A stretch of DNA of 64,000 bases from Rosistilla ulvae. Its GTDB lineage: Bacteria > Planctomycetota > Planctomycetia > Pirellulales > Pirellulaceae. Made by a program: the position numbers and the translations under genes. Of the stretch, positions 8,666-17,226 are shown one piece after another; the first letter of the stretch is position 1, and the number at the start of each line of letters is the position of its first letter. The notes under the pieces were generated by a model. It made no database searches. It was not told the origin of the DNA and saw nothing but the letters and a program-made list of their open reading frames with translations. The stretch is from contig NZ_CP036261.1 in the NCBI RefSeq assembly GCF_007741475.1, positions 992,001 to 1,056,000 of the forward strand, in the 5' to 3' direction.

Positions 8666-8984
8666 GCGAAGGTACCAAGCAGCGGCGGAGGGGGCGGTGG
8701 GAGCTTCGATAGTTTGATATAGCGATGACACGATGTCGACCCGGCAAATAGTAGCGGTTGTGCGTATCAGGCAGCGAATGTCGCGAACAAACGCGACGGC
8801 AAAGCTGCGGGCTTCCATCGGCCGATACCTGAGAATACCGCATCGATACCACGCCAACCTAAGTCTGGCCTGGGGGATGTGAACTCGGAATCCAGGTGTG
8901 TGGGATCTTTCGATCCCGTGGCCGATCCAACGTAATTACGAGCCTTTAGAATTCGAAAGTCTCTAGGCAAGGAGCCTTCCCATC

Positions 8985-9542
8985 ATGCAAGCTTCGCGAA
9001 AACTTCTGCTGGCCTCCATCATCGTTGGAATGGCCACCACCGCAACGGCTGATTGGGATTCCTTTTGGCATCACAAGAAAGTTGCGATGCACAACTGCAA
9101 GATCGACTATTTGCGCAATCAATCCTGGCCGCAACCGTTCTTAGAGCACGACGCCTACAAGGTGCGAGGTCCCTTCGAGACGATGGCCAACAACGGCTGG
9201 CGGTTGCACAATACGCTCAGCCACGAGGTTTTCCGCCCCGACGATTCGATTCTGACCGCCGTCGGCCGCAACCGCGTTCAATGGATCGCCACTCAGACGC
9301 CTGCGAATCATCGTCATATCTATGTGCTGCAGGCGGCTACGCCGGAAGATACGCAGCGGCGCGTGGCGTCGGTCGAAGAAGCGTTGGCTGGGCTAGCCAC
9401 CGTCGGCGTGCCGCCTCAGGTGTATGTCACCGCAAAAGTTCCTACGATGGCATCGGGTGAGTGGAATGCTCAGCTGAGTCGCAAGCGTCGCGAGCAGATG
9501 GTCGCACCGAAGCTGCAGTCGGATAACACCGGCACGAATTAG
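8985..9542 (+). CDS. Secreted hypothetical protein
   Basis: 185 residues with an AAGGAGCC ribosome site and a signal peptide (MQASRKLLLASIIVGMATTATA, then DWDSFW). The mature part contains a conserved-looking segment, GPFETMANNGWRLHNTLSHE and a C-terminal half ending in basic residues (LSRKRREQM). No enzyme motif seen. It is a single-gene unit followed by a strong intrinsic terminator. Confidence 0.7.
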   Translation: MQASRKLLLASIIVGMATTATADWDSFWHHKKVAMHNCKIDYLRNQSWPQPFLEHDAYKVRGPFETMANNGWRLHNTLSHEVFRPDDSILTAVGRNRVQWIATQTPANHRHIYVLQAATPEDTQRRVASVEEALAGLATVGVPPQVYVTAKVPTMASGEWNAQLSRKRREQMVAPKLQSDNTGTN

Positions 9543-9566
9543 GCATTCCGCCTGTCGAAGTACAAT

Positions 9567-9593
9567 AAGCCCCAGTTCGTCTGGGGCTTTTTT
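9567..9593 (+). terminator. Intrinsic terminator
   Basis: AGCCCCAG at 9568-9575 pairs with CTGGGGCT at 9581-9588 over a TTCGT loop, followed by a run of six T. It ends the secreted hypothetical gene and lies just beyond the 3' end of the convergent ferredoxin gene. Confidence 0.9.
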
Positions 9594-9608
9594 GTTGGAG
9601 CCGGCCTG

Positions 9609-10700
9609 CTACAGGTCCAGCCCGTCCAGTTCATCCAACAGGTTGTCCAGGTCGTCTTTCGGTTTGTCGGCCGAATCGGTTTGGCGTTTTGGAATGCCCA
9701 CCTCCAATCCGACGGTGGCTCGACCAGCCAACAGCAGCTGTTCATCCCGTTCGCGAGCTGCCGTCGCGATCGGATCTTCATCGGCATCGGGCGCGCCGAA
9801 CAGCTTCGATAGATCGATCTTCAAGCCCCCCGCTTCGACCGGCGCCCCGGCGATCCCAGGCGATTTGTGCTGCGGGAAGATAATCGCATTCTCGGGACAG
9901 ACGCGGCTGCAGGCCGGGCAGCCCTTGCGACAGTTATCGGGCTGTTCGACAAGGATCGTTTCGACAGTATCGACGCCGTAAACGCCAAACAAGCAGAAAT
10001 CGATGCACTCCATGCAGTTGGTGCAGCGGCTGAAATCGATTACCGGATACCAGCGACGGCTGGGCGATTCGTCGATCTTGGTCACCGCACCGATCCCAAA
10101 CAACGCCGGTTCGGCCGTGTGCCCGTTGGTTTTTGGGGCTGCAGCGAGCATGTTGTCGTCCGAATCGGCATCGCCAGCCAATCGCAGCGAGGTCGTGTTG
10201 GTCGGTTGAGCAAATCTCGCGGCGGCCGATTTCTCGGTGGTTCGAGGGAGCGAGGCGATCCGCTGCAGTTCGGTGACGATTAGATCGGCCGATTCGGTAA
10301 CGCGGAAGTCGAGTCCGTAGATCATTCGAGCGGGGCGCGGCACAAGTTCGGCGACACGTTCCTTTTCGTTCTCCTGGGGATCTTCCTCTTCGCTCGCCTG
10401 ATCGTCATCCTCCTCGCGGACTAACATCACCTCGCCAACTTGGCCACGGACCCCATTGCGATCCAAGATCCAATGGGCTGCCCGTTCATATACCCATGAC
10501 AAAACGACGATGTCCCCCGGGATCGAACGCAGCGTCGCCAGGCTTTCTCCGGTCGCGGCGAGATCGTACAGATGCGGAATTAACAGCACGCTGACCCCGT
10601 CGATCTCCGCAGCCTGTTGGGCAACTGTCTGTTCGAGTCCACGTTTCTGTGGATTGCGACTCTGCCCCTGCGAGATAACAACGGTCAACGGATTGGACAT
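9609..10700 (-). CDS. 2x[4Fe-4S] ferredoxin-domain protein with large N-terminal extension
   Basis: 363 residues from the ATG at 10700 (MSNPLTVVISQGQSRN). The C-terminal half carries a bacterial-type ferredoxin domain, WYPVIDFSRCTNCMECIDFC followed by CRKGCPACSRVCP, with eight cysteines for two 4Fe-4S clusters. The N-terminal 190 residues form an alpha/beta-looking domain (IDGVSVLLIPHLYDL, DIVVLSWVYERAAHWILDR) with an acidic insert EEDDDQASEEEDPQENE. A low-complexity linker joins the two. The tail DDLDNLLDELDGLDL is acidic. The N-terminal domain is not one I can name; an electron-transfer or sensing role is inference. Confidence 0.78.
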   Translation of the reverse strand: MSNPLTVVISQGQSRNPQKRGLEQTVAQQAAEIDGVSVLLIPHLYDLAATGESLATLRSIPGDIVVLSWVYERAAHWILDRNGVRGQVGEVMLVREEDDDQASEEEDPQENEKERVAELVPRPARMIYGLDFRVTESADLIVTELQRIASLPRTTEKSAAARFAQPTNTTSLRLAGDADSDDNMLAAAPKTNGHTAEPALFGIGAVTKIDESPSRRWYPVIDFSRCTNCMECIDFCLFGVYGVDTVETILVEQPDNCRKGCPACSRVCPENAIIFPQHKSPGIAGAPVEAGGLKIDLSKLFGAPDADEDPIATAARERDEQLLLAGRATVGLEVGIPKRQTDSADKPKDDLDNLLDELDGLDL

Positions 10701-11037
10701 TCGATTCTTACACAACAGAATTCGGGCGGGAAAATGGTTCGACGGTCGACGCGGCACTGCAGAAAAAGGCCGAGTCGCCGATCGGCTAGTTTAAGCCAAA
10801 CCGCACCCGCTTGCACGTCCGGGGATTGTCGGTGGCAGGGCAAATCACTGTTTGTGTTTAGGTACGCTTGGTAACCCGACGCGTCAGCGAGGCACGGTCT
10901 GAATTCCTCGCTTACGCGTCGGGTTACCATTTCCTGAGACGCTCCAGTTTGAAACCGTGCTTAGCCCTGCGGATGACGAGAGCCAGTTTTGCCGCACGAG
11001 CTGTGACGAGCTAAGATGCTGACTGGAGAACCAAATC
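10701..11037. other. Intergenic with palindromic repeat
   Basis: Region between the ferredoxin gene and the antitoxin gene. Apart from the 10869-10929 palindrome I see only the leader of the antitoxin gene with its GGAGAACC ribosome site. Confidence 0.5.
10869..10929. repeat. Planctomycete VTRRVSEEF-type inverted repeat
   Basis: Two 24-base arms (10869-10892 and 10906-10929) are complementary with one mismatch, around a 13-base centre. Read on the minus strand the right arm encodes VTRRVSEE, the peptide string often mis-annotated as a small protein start in planctomycete genomes. It is non-coding here and may be a REP-like mobile palindrome. Confidence 0.75.
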
Positions 11038-11256
11038 ATGACTGATTTGCTTGAAAAAGCGTTTGAGCACGCATCAAAACTGCCTCCTCAACAGCAAGAC
11101 GCACTTGCGAAATGGCTGCTCGGCGAAATCGCGGCAGACAACGCATGGGACGCTACTTTTGCAAAATCACCTGCTTTGCTGGCATCACTTGCTTCGGAGA
11201 CGCTGCAGGAGAAGGACGGTGGCGACGCTCAACCACTCGTTCCAGATGAACTTTGA
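11038..11256 (+). CDS. Type II antitoxin-like protein
   Basis: 72 residues (MTDLLEKAFEHASKLPPQQQ, then LAKWLLGEI). The pattern of an N-terminal helix with KLPxxxQDxLAxWLLxEI, then an Ala/Leu-rich segment and C-terminal PLVPDEL, is common in antitoxins paired with RelE/ParE-type toxins in cyanobacteria and planctomycetes. Its stop overlaps the start of the downstream toxin frame, a normal toxin-antitoxin arrangement. The ribosome site is GGAGAA. Confidence 0.75.
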   Translation: MTDLLEKAFEHASKLPPQQQDALAKWLLGEIAADNAWDATFAKSPALLASLASETLQEKDGGDAQPLVPDEL

Positions 11257-11435
11257 AATCGTTAACGCCCCGACGTTTTCGCGATTGCTTCGCTTCCCTA
11301 CCTCAGCACCTCCAAAAGCAAACTCGCGATGCCTACCGGCAATTCCTGGCTGATCCATCCCACCCCGGCTTGCGATTCAAGCGAATTGCTGACACCTTTG
11401 ATTTCGCTAGCAAAATAGCCGTCCGGCACATTTAA
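11253..11435 (+). pseudogene. Truncated RelE/ParE-family toxin
   Basis: TTG start overlapping the antitoxin stop. The N-terminal part KSLTPRRFRDCFASLP then LADPSHPGLRFKRI matches the MKSFTTxxFRExxxxLP..NPxHPSLxFK beginning of this toxin family, which normally continues for about 90 residues to a conserved WFWIGSHxxYD block. Here the frame stops at 60 residues and that block is absent in all frames downstream, where an attC-like sequence begins at once. The toxin is therefore probably inactive. Confidence 0.6.
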
Positions 11436-11436
11436 T

Positions 11437-11515
11437 GCCTCAGAACGATGGCGTGAACGCGGAGCCGCCGATCGAGCCTTTTTAAGTCGAGCATCAATTT
11501 CGGTTATGCCAAAAA
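11437..11515 (+). repeat. Partial integron attC-like site
   Basis: Directly after the truncated toxin stop. It contains the string GATGGCGTGAACGCGGAGCC, then a CGATCGAGC ... TTTTTAAG ... GAGCATCA stretch, ending CGGTTATGCC, which agrees with the left half, spacer and GTTATGC right core of planctomycete attC sites as I remember them. The L' half-stem is missing, so the site is probably a deletion derivative. Confidence 0.35.
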
Positions 11516-11529
11516 GTTAAAACAACAAC

Positions 11530-12540
11530 ATGATGTATCTACGCTTATTGCTTGTCGCTTCCGTTCTGATCCTTGGGTTCGCGCGTCTGGGATACGCTCA
11601 GTCGCCGTTTATTGTGCTGATGGATCCTGCGGGATCGGATGCCAACGACGGTTTGACTGTTGACACGCCTGTCTTGACGCTCCAGCGGGTGCAGCAGATC
11701 TTGAAGTCGACGCTTGCCGACAATAACCGAGACGCGGAGGTTCGGATTGGTCCCGGCACCTACCGCAGGCAGAGCATTCGCTGGACATTCACGATGCCGG
11801 AGCACTCGATCACTTTCATGCCCCGCTCTGGCGACAAGGTGCGGCCGGTTTTCGATGGTGTTGAGAATCGCGGAACTTGGTTCCACCTCGACCACTCTTT
11901 GGGGCAGCAGACGGGGCTGAACTTCCAGTACATCCACGTCACGGGTTACGCGACAGCGATCTCGCTGAACGGGAACCGGAATGCGGTGGGAACGTGTAAT
12001 CGCGGCAACTCGATATACGGATGTATGTTCACAGATGTTGGTGAGGGCTCGACCGCCGCAGTGCGACTCGTCAATTCCAAAGACAACTCGATCGTCAACA
12101 ATCATTTCGTGAACATCACGAGGTCGAGCCGGTACGGGCTGCTGCACGCAATCTATATCGCGCACCATTCGTCGGGGAATCAAATTCTTCGCAACCGATT
12201 CCAGGATTGCTGCGGTGATCCGGTTCGCGTTCGCGATGCATCAAACAACAACATTGTCAATGAAAACACGTTCATCCGCGCGGGGATCGCTGCAGCGTAT
12301 TCTCAGTGGTACTGTGACCACCGTCGCAACGACGACGACAACCCACGCAATGATTGTTCGAAGCCCACGCCGGAATGTCCTTCGTGGAACAACCAGTTCC
12401 GAAACAATCGACTGTTGGAAACCTACAACGGGGAACGACTGCCCGCGTGGGCTTTTGCTCAAGACGATGTTGATTCCCTGTGTCCGCCGCCGTCGCCGGG
12501 TGCAAAGAGATTGGAAACCAGTGGCAACAGACACGAATAG
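11530..12540 (+). CDS. Secreted right-handed parallel beta-helix protein
   Basis: 336 residues. Signal peptide MMYLRLLLVASVLILGFARLGYA. The mature start FIVLMDPAGSDANDGLTVDTP followed by TLQRVQQIL and VRIGPGTYR is the usual N-terminal cap of polysaccharide-lyase-like beta-helix proteins. Asn-ladder rungs follow (AVRLVNSKDNSIVNNHF, GNQILRNRFQDC, NNIVNENTFIR). No catalytic signature of a lyase is visible. Cysteine pairs (CCGD, CDHRR, CPSW) suggest an extracytoplasmic location. It lies between two attC-like sites with its stop just before the second, the layout of a cassette gene. Confidence 0.8.
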   Translation: MMYLRLLLVASVLILGFARLGYAQSPFIVLMDPAGSDANDGLTVDTPVLTLQRVQQILKSTLADNNRDAEVRIGPGTYRRQSIRWTFTMPEHSITFMPRSGDKVRPVFDGVENRGTWFHLDHSLGQQTGLNFQYIHVTGYATAISLNGNRNAVGTCNRGNSIYGCMFTDVGEGSTAAVRLVNSKDNSIVNNHFVNITRSSRYGLLHAIYIAHHSSGNQILRNRFQDCCGDPVRVRDASNNNIVNENTFIRAGIAAAYSQWYCDHRRNDDDNPRNDCSKPTPECPSWNNQFRNNRLLETYNGERLPAWAFAQDDVDSLCPPPSPGAKRLETSGNRHE

Positions 12541-12546
12541 CAATGG

Positions 12547-12639
12547 TGTAACAACAGCGTGAACCGTCGTGTCGAATTCGGGTGAAGTGGAATGGGCAAG
12601 GTGACGTAACTACCCGGTTCCGTTAAGTGTTGTTGTTAG
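12547..12639 (+). repeat. attC-like site downstream of the beta-helix gene
   Basis: The outer arms AACAACA (about 12549-12555) and TGTTGTTGTTAGG (12627-12639) are complementary over 7-8 bases, and inner arms GAACCG and CGGTTC also pair, with a roughly 45-base middle. The right end GTTAGG has the form of an attC R' core. The site begins 6 bases after the stop of the beta-helix gene. No integrase gene is in the window. Confidence 0.45.
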
Positions 12640-12888
12640 GATGTGCTGTTGTTTTGCCATCCAACGCTGCGTGGCCTCCTTGGCTTGTTGGCGGAGCAGA
12701 CGTTTCGTCCGCTGCTGCTCATCGGGGAAACCCTTGATTCGCTGCTCCATGGCCTCTGATGCGCCAGGCTTAGTCTGGCGCATCAAACAGGCAGGGCTCG
12801 GCCGCACTCTTAATCTGCGTCGGTGCTTTGAAAGAGCTAAGCATATCCGCAATTTTTGGGGGGAGCACCGAGAGGAAAATTCTTGCAC
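12610..12888 (-). CDS. Doubtful small ORF with KRLLRQQAKEAT motif
   Basis: The minus-strand frame contains EQQRTKRLLRQQAKEATQRW, which resembles the extreme C-terminus of the GWFxRK-repeat protein encoded at 17400-18986 (KRMKRLIRQQGKDAA). DNA of the two places is also alike over about 40 bases. The frame runs into the attC-like site, so it may be a decayed fragment rather than a working gene. Confidence 0.25.
   Translation of the reverse strand: MQEFSSRCSPQKLRICLALSKHRRRLRVRPSPACLMRQTKPGASEAMEQRIKGFPDEQQRTKRLLRQQAKEATQRWMAKQQHILTTTLNGTG
12757..12785. repeat. Perfect 11-bp inverted repeat
   Basis: TGATGCGCCAG and CTGGCGCATCA are exact reverse complements across a 7-base loop. No T-run follows, so its role is unknown; it may be an operator, terminator or REP element. 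Confidence 0.5.
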
Positions 12889-13058
12889 AGCCTGGTCTGA
12901 TCCGTAAGAATTGGTGTCTCAGGTGAGTGGTCATGTGTTCAGTGTGTTCTGGGAGCGGACGCGTCATCTGCGGGAACAAAGGGCACCCCCATGCAAGTCG
13001 ACTGCCGCCGCCCGCATGTCGCTACCGTTCTGTGCAAACCAAACCCGGAAGCGAAAAG

Positions 13059-14111
13059 ATGATTAATGAAAACCGAATGCACGATTTACTTGGCAAAATG
13101 GTTTCTGAAATGGGAGCCGCTGCGGTAGGTTCTTTGGTGAGTTTGGGTGATAAGCTTGGGCTGTATCGCGCTCTCGCGAAGGACGGCCCTCTGTCGGCCG
13201 GCATGCTGGCGGAAAAGACAGGGACCACCGAACGCTACGTGCGCGAATGGTGTGCCGCCCAAGCCGGTTCCGGCTACATTGAATATGAAGCAGATACAGA
13301 CAAGTTTAGCATGAGCCCTGAATAACAAGCTGTATTTGCGGACCCGGACAGTCCTTTTTGCATGACGGGAGGATTTTATGCAATCGGTTCAATGTATGTC
13401 GATGAACCGAAAATTACACATGCATTTCAAACAGGCGAAGGCGTTTCATGGGGTGACCATAGCGCTTGCCTTTTCTGTGGAACCGAAAAGTTCTTTCGGC
13501 CAGGGTACCAGGCAAGCCTTGTAAGCGAGTGGCTACCGTCACTGGACGGCGTGATTGATAAATTGGAGGCGGGAGCGAAGGTTGCCGATGTGGGCTGTGG
13601 CCACGGGGCCTCCACGCTGGTGATGGCCAAGGCTTTTCCGAAATCGAGTTTCATCGGATTTGACTTTCACGAGCCTTCGGTAAATCGCGCCAATGAACTT
13701 GCCTCTGACTCGGGGCTGGCGAACGTCCGTTTTGATGTAGCAGCAGCAAAGAATTTTCCGGGAACAGACTATGACCTTATCGCCTTTTTTGATTGCTTGC
13801 ACGACATGGGCGACCCGGTTGGAGTGGCCGCGCATACTCTTGAGGCATTAAGGCCCGACGGAACGATGATGCTTGTGGAGCCGTTTGCACATGACGAACT
13901 GAAAGACAATCTCAATCCGATCGGACGAATGTTCTACAGTTTTTCGACAATGGTCTGTACTCCTGCGTCCATTAGTCAGGAAGTTGGGCTTGCGCTAGGC
14001 GCTCAGGCTGGTGAGAAACGACTGAGCGAAGTCGCTGCAGAAGCAGGCTTCAGTCAATTTCGACGTGCCACCGAAACTCCTTTTAATCTCGTTCTTGAGG
14101 CAAAGCCGTAA
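13059..14111 (+). pseudogene. Class I SAM methyltransferase interrupted by one in-frame TAA
   Basis: The reading frame from the ATG at 13059 (MINENRMHDLLGKMV) to the stop at 14111 is continuous except for TAA at 13323-13325, after FSMSPE. Before it lies a winged-helix-like N-terminus (SLGDKLGLYRAL, LAEKTGTTERYVREW). After it come QAVFADPDSPF in the same frame and the Rossmann methyltransferase domain with DVGCGHGASTLVMAKAFP, FIGFDFHEPSV and FFDCLHDMGDP. One CAA-to-TAA change would explain it. The 250-residue second part (from the ATG at 13362) could be made alone but would lack the dimerisation domain. An assembly error cannot be excluded. Confidence 0.75.
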
Positions 14112-14579
14112 CAGGGCTTGGAGAAACTAAGAAGCGGACTGAAAACCTCTGGTCCGCGTGGCACCGCAGTTTAAAACCTTGGTTTTCTGTCGGGCTCTAA
14201 CGTGGCAGGACACGTTTAGACGGATAGCAAAGAGTCCTGGCACCTTTGAATTCGCCCCATGCAGCGAAGATCGCGATCGGGCATTTATTAATGGAATGTT
14301 AACCACGCGATTTCGGTGATGTGTACCGTTATTGGGCAATTCGATTTCCCTGACAATGCGTGAACCGGATAAGCGAATGCGTCGGAGTTTGAAATGAGAG
14401 CGTTAGCTTTCGCCCGGTTACGCGGGATGTGCGTCGAGAGAACCGATTAAATTTTGATAAAGATGAGCTGACGTGAAGTGGCCTCCCCTATGATGTGCCA
14501 ACGAACGCAATCGCACGCCCTGCCCGCCAGCGTATGCGTTCAAATTTATGGCGGGGCAACTCAACGAACGAAAGATACT
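14112..14579. other. Intergenic, no feature recognised
   Basis: Leader of the sulfatase gene. No tRNA, terminator or repeat family recognised; small frames here have no supporting signal. Confidence 0.45.
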
Positions 14580-16307
14580 ATGAAAACGCAGCTACGCATC
14601 CACCGCTGGATGCCGGCCCTCCCGGTCACGGCACTGTTGGCAGCCTGCCTGATGTCTGTTGGCGCCACCGCTCAAGCGGAGGAGAAAAAGCCGAACATCA
14701 TGTTCATCATGGCGGATGACATCGGATGGATGCAGCCGGGTTGTTATCATCGAGGCTTGATGGTCGGGGAAACCCCCAATATCGACCGGCTTGCCAGCGA
14801 GGGCGGCCTCTTCATGCACTACTATGCCCAGCAAAGCTGCACGGCCGGGCGGACAGCGTTTTTCACCGGCATGAATCCCATGCGGGCTGGAATGCTGATG
14901 CCCCAGTTGCCAGGTGCGATTTCGTACCTGCGCCCCGGCACGCCAAGCCTGGCAAAGTTCCTTTTAGATCAGGGCTACAGCACCGGTGAGTTCGGCAAGA
15001 ACCACCTCGGCGATCATCCCGATTCCCTGCCGACCGCGCATGGATTCCAGGAATTCTGGGGTTACCTCTACCACCTGGATGCGATGCAAGGGGTCAGCTT
15101 CCCCGACATCAACAAGAGTCCGACCGAGCAAGCCGTCGTGCCACCGATGAAGATGGTGCCGATCCCCGGTATTCCTGAAACGCCCGGCGCCATCACTCCC
15201 GAGGAAGGCGTTTGCATGGCCGCCCCGCGGCCAATTTTGTGGATGAAATCGTCCGATGGTACCGCGAAGAATCAGAGCGGCAAGGACGAAGGCCCGCTGA
15301 CCCTCGAACGCTCGAAGACTATCGATGAGGAAATTTCCGCCAAGGTCGTGGACTGGCTCGATCGCCAAGATCCCGAGAAGACGGACAAGCCCTTCTTCTG
15401 CTGGTACAACCCGGCCCGTATGCACATCACCACGATGTTGTCGCCCAAGTATGAAGCCATGCTCGGCGTGAAGGGGGGCAAGGATTGGGGAATCAACGAA
15501 GTCGGCATGAAGCAGCTCGACGACAACATCGGTGTCGTCCTCAAAAAGCTCGAGGACATGGGTGAACTTGACAATACCATCATCGTCTTCACGACCGACA
15601 ACGGCGCGGAAGTCATCACCTTCCCTGATGGAGGCACCACTCCATTCAAAGGCGGCAAGCTGACCACTTGGGAGGGCGGCATGCGTGCCCCCTGCGTCGT
15701 CCGCTGGCCCGGAAAGATTAAGCCGGGCACTATCTTCAAAGAAATCTTCGCCTCCCAAGACTGGCTGCCCACGCTCGTCGAAATCGCGGGCGGTGCCAAG
15801 GATAACGAACTCAATGAGCAAATCATGTCGGGCAAATATCCCGGCATCGTGAAGACCAAGCTCGATGGGTTCAATCAGACCGAATACCTGACGGGTGAGT
15901 CGAAAGAATCGGCTCGCGACACGTTCTTCTACTACACCGGCGCACAGCCCTCGGCCGTGCGATACAAGAACTGGAAGTTCTACTACACAATGGTCGGTGC
16001 CGGTGCGATGGATGGACTGATGGGGGCTCAAACCTACCACTGGACTCAGCTTGCCAATATCAAACGCGATCCGTTCGAGATCAGCGTCGGTGCCGATACG
16101 AAGTCGCTGATGAGTTACGCCGGAGCACTCGCAGCACCTAGCACTGCGTACGTCTACGACTGGAACCTGTTGCCGATCGGCCAACTTCTGTGGGAGAAGG
16201 AGCTGATGTCATATAAAAAGTTCCCGCCTCTGCAGATGGCAGCCAGCTACAACCTCGACCAGATCTTGGAGTCGTTGAAAAGCCAAAGTGGCTCCCGCTC
16301 GGACTGA
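14580..16307 (+). CDS. Secreted sulfatase (arylsulfatase type)
   Basis: 575 residues from the ATG at 14580; a frame open to 14478 is ignored because the signal peptide (RWMPALPVTALLAACLMSVGATAQA) starts here. Sulfatases hydrolyse sulfate esters. Metal-binding FIMADDIGWMQPG lies near residues 43-54, the formylglycine motif C-T-A-G-R near 87-91 (SCTAGRTAFFTG), GEFGKNHLGD supplies the catalytic Lys/His, and FTTDNGAE is the second metal site. The Cys-type site needs maturation by a formylglycine-generating enzyme, not in the window. An intrinsic terminator follows. Substrate unknown; sulfated polysaccharide is an inference from planctomycete biology. Confidence 0.93.
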   Translation: MKTQLRIHRWMPALPVTALLAACLMSVGATAQAEEKKPNIMFIMADDIGWMQPGCYHRGLMVGETPNIDRLASEGGLFMHYYAQQSCTAGRTAFFTGMNPMRAGMLMPQLPGAISYLRPGTPSLAKFLLDQGYSTGEFGKNHLGDHPDSLPTAHGFQEFWGYLYHLDAMQGVSFPDINKSPTEQAVVPPMKMVPIPGIPETPGAITPEEGVCMAAPRPILWMKSSDGTAKNQSGKDEGPLTLERSKTIDEEISAKVVDWLDRQDPEKTDKPFFCWYNPARMHITTMLSPKYEAMLGVKGGKDWGINEVGMKQLDDNIGVVLKKLEDMGELDNTIIVFTTDNGAEVITFPDGGTTPFKGGKLTTWEGGMRAPCVVRWPGKIKPGTIFKEIFASQDWLPTLVEIAGGAKDNELNEQIMSGKYPGIVKTKLDGFNQTEYLTGESKESARDTFFYYTGAQPSAVRYKNWKFYYTMVGAGAMDGLMGAQTYHWTQLANIKRDPFEISVGADTKSLMSYAGALAAPSTAYVYDWNLLPIGQLLWEKELMSYKKFPPLQMAASYNLDQILESLKSQSGSRSD

Positions 16308-16331
16308 TCATTACCGATTGATCATTTGTCA

Positions 16332-16365
16332 CGCGGGTCGCTTTTCGTGAGCGACCCGCGATTTT
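16332..16365 (+). terminator. Intrinsic terminator of the sulfatase gene
   Basis: CGCGGGTCGC (16332-16341) pairs perfectly with GCGACCCGCG (16351-16360) and is followed by ATTTTT. Confidence 0.9.
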
Positions 16366-16590
16366 TGGTCTCGGGAATCAAACATCGGACTGCGTTGGAA
16401 CCTAACGAGTCCGTGGCCCCGGGCGGTGATACGGGGGCTCTTGCAAACAACGTCACTTGGCCGCCGCCAGGTGCTTTGGCAGGAAGTAACGAAGGTTTCA
16501 GCACTCTTTTTAGGCGGGCCGGTTTCTCAGAGAGTCTTGGCACCATTGATTGCGCCGGCAGTGAAGAGACTCAGCACGAAAGGGATCGTC

Positions 16591-17226
16591 ATGCAACGAT
16601 TCACTATCATTCTTTTTGTCTTCGTCGCCGGATGTCGTGAGCAGCCAGATGCGCCGACAGCGGCAACTCCACAGGTGCAGCGGGTTGACGAGGTTGTGGG
16701 GACCGAGGGGCATTCTGCCAACGGACTTCAGCTTTCGGAAACAATCGTTGGTGGGGTTGTGCTCAAGCCAAATGTGGTCATCGATGGGAAGCTCTCGCTG
16801 CTTCTTCCTGAGGATTTCTCGGAGATGGATGAGGAGAGGCTGAAGCTCAAATATCCGAACGAGCTGCGACCAACGCTTGTGTTCACCAACGAATCAGCGG
16901 CAATCAACGTCGCCATTAATTACACGACGAAGCGGATGCGACGGAGTGAGATCGGCGCGTTCCATAAACAGATGGAAGGCACGTACCGCAAATTCCATCC
17001 GACGGCAACATGGTTCCATAGCGGTGTCGTCGACATCGACGGGCGCAACTGGATAAAACTAGATTTGCGCACCCCCGCGAGCGACACTGAAATACGTAAC
17101 ATCATGGTCGGGACATCGGTGAAGGGACGGCTGTTACTTGTATCTTTCAACGTCACCAAGCAACTGGAGGACCAGTGGCTTGAGGCAGCGGCGGCAATTA
17201 TTCAGTCGCTTCGCGTCCGAGATTAG
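16591..17226 (+). CDS. Lipoprotein, possibly DcrB/PsbP-like fold
   Basis: 211 residues from the ATG at 16591. Short signal ending in the lipobox FVAGC (MQRFTIILFVFVAGC). The mature region has LLLPEDFSEMDEERLKLKYP, then VNVAINYTTKRM-type strand segments, DIDGRNWIKLDLRTPASDTE, NIMVGTSVKGRLLLVSFNV and a C-terminal helix ending IIQSLRVRD. This strand order recalls DcrB/PsbP-like (DUF1795) proteins, but the match is by eye. Function unknown. Confidence 0.6.
   Translation: MQRFTIILFVFVAGCREQPDAPTAATPQVQRVDEVVGTEGHSANGLQLSETIVGGVVLKPNVVIDGKLSLLLPEDFSEMDEERLKLKYPNELRPTLVFTNESAAINVAINYTTKRMRRSEIGAFHKQMEGTYRKFHPTATWFHSGVVDIDGRNWIKLDLRTPASDTEIRNIMVGTSVKGRLLLVSFNVTKQLEDQWLEAAAAIIQSLRVRD

Noticed and set aside
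10685-10930. Small protein starting MVTRRVSEEF
   Set aside because: It is the translation of the palindromic repeat arm, a known type of spurious call.
14964-16184. Minus-strand frame of 406 codons
   Set aside because: Antisense to the sulfatase with its C-T-A-G-R motif.
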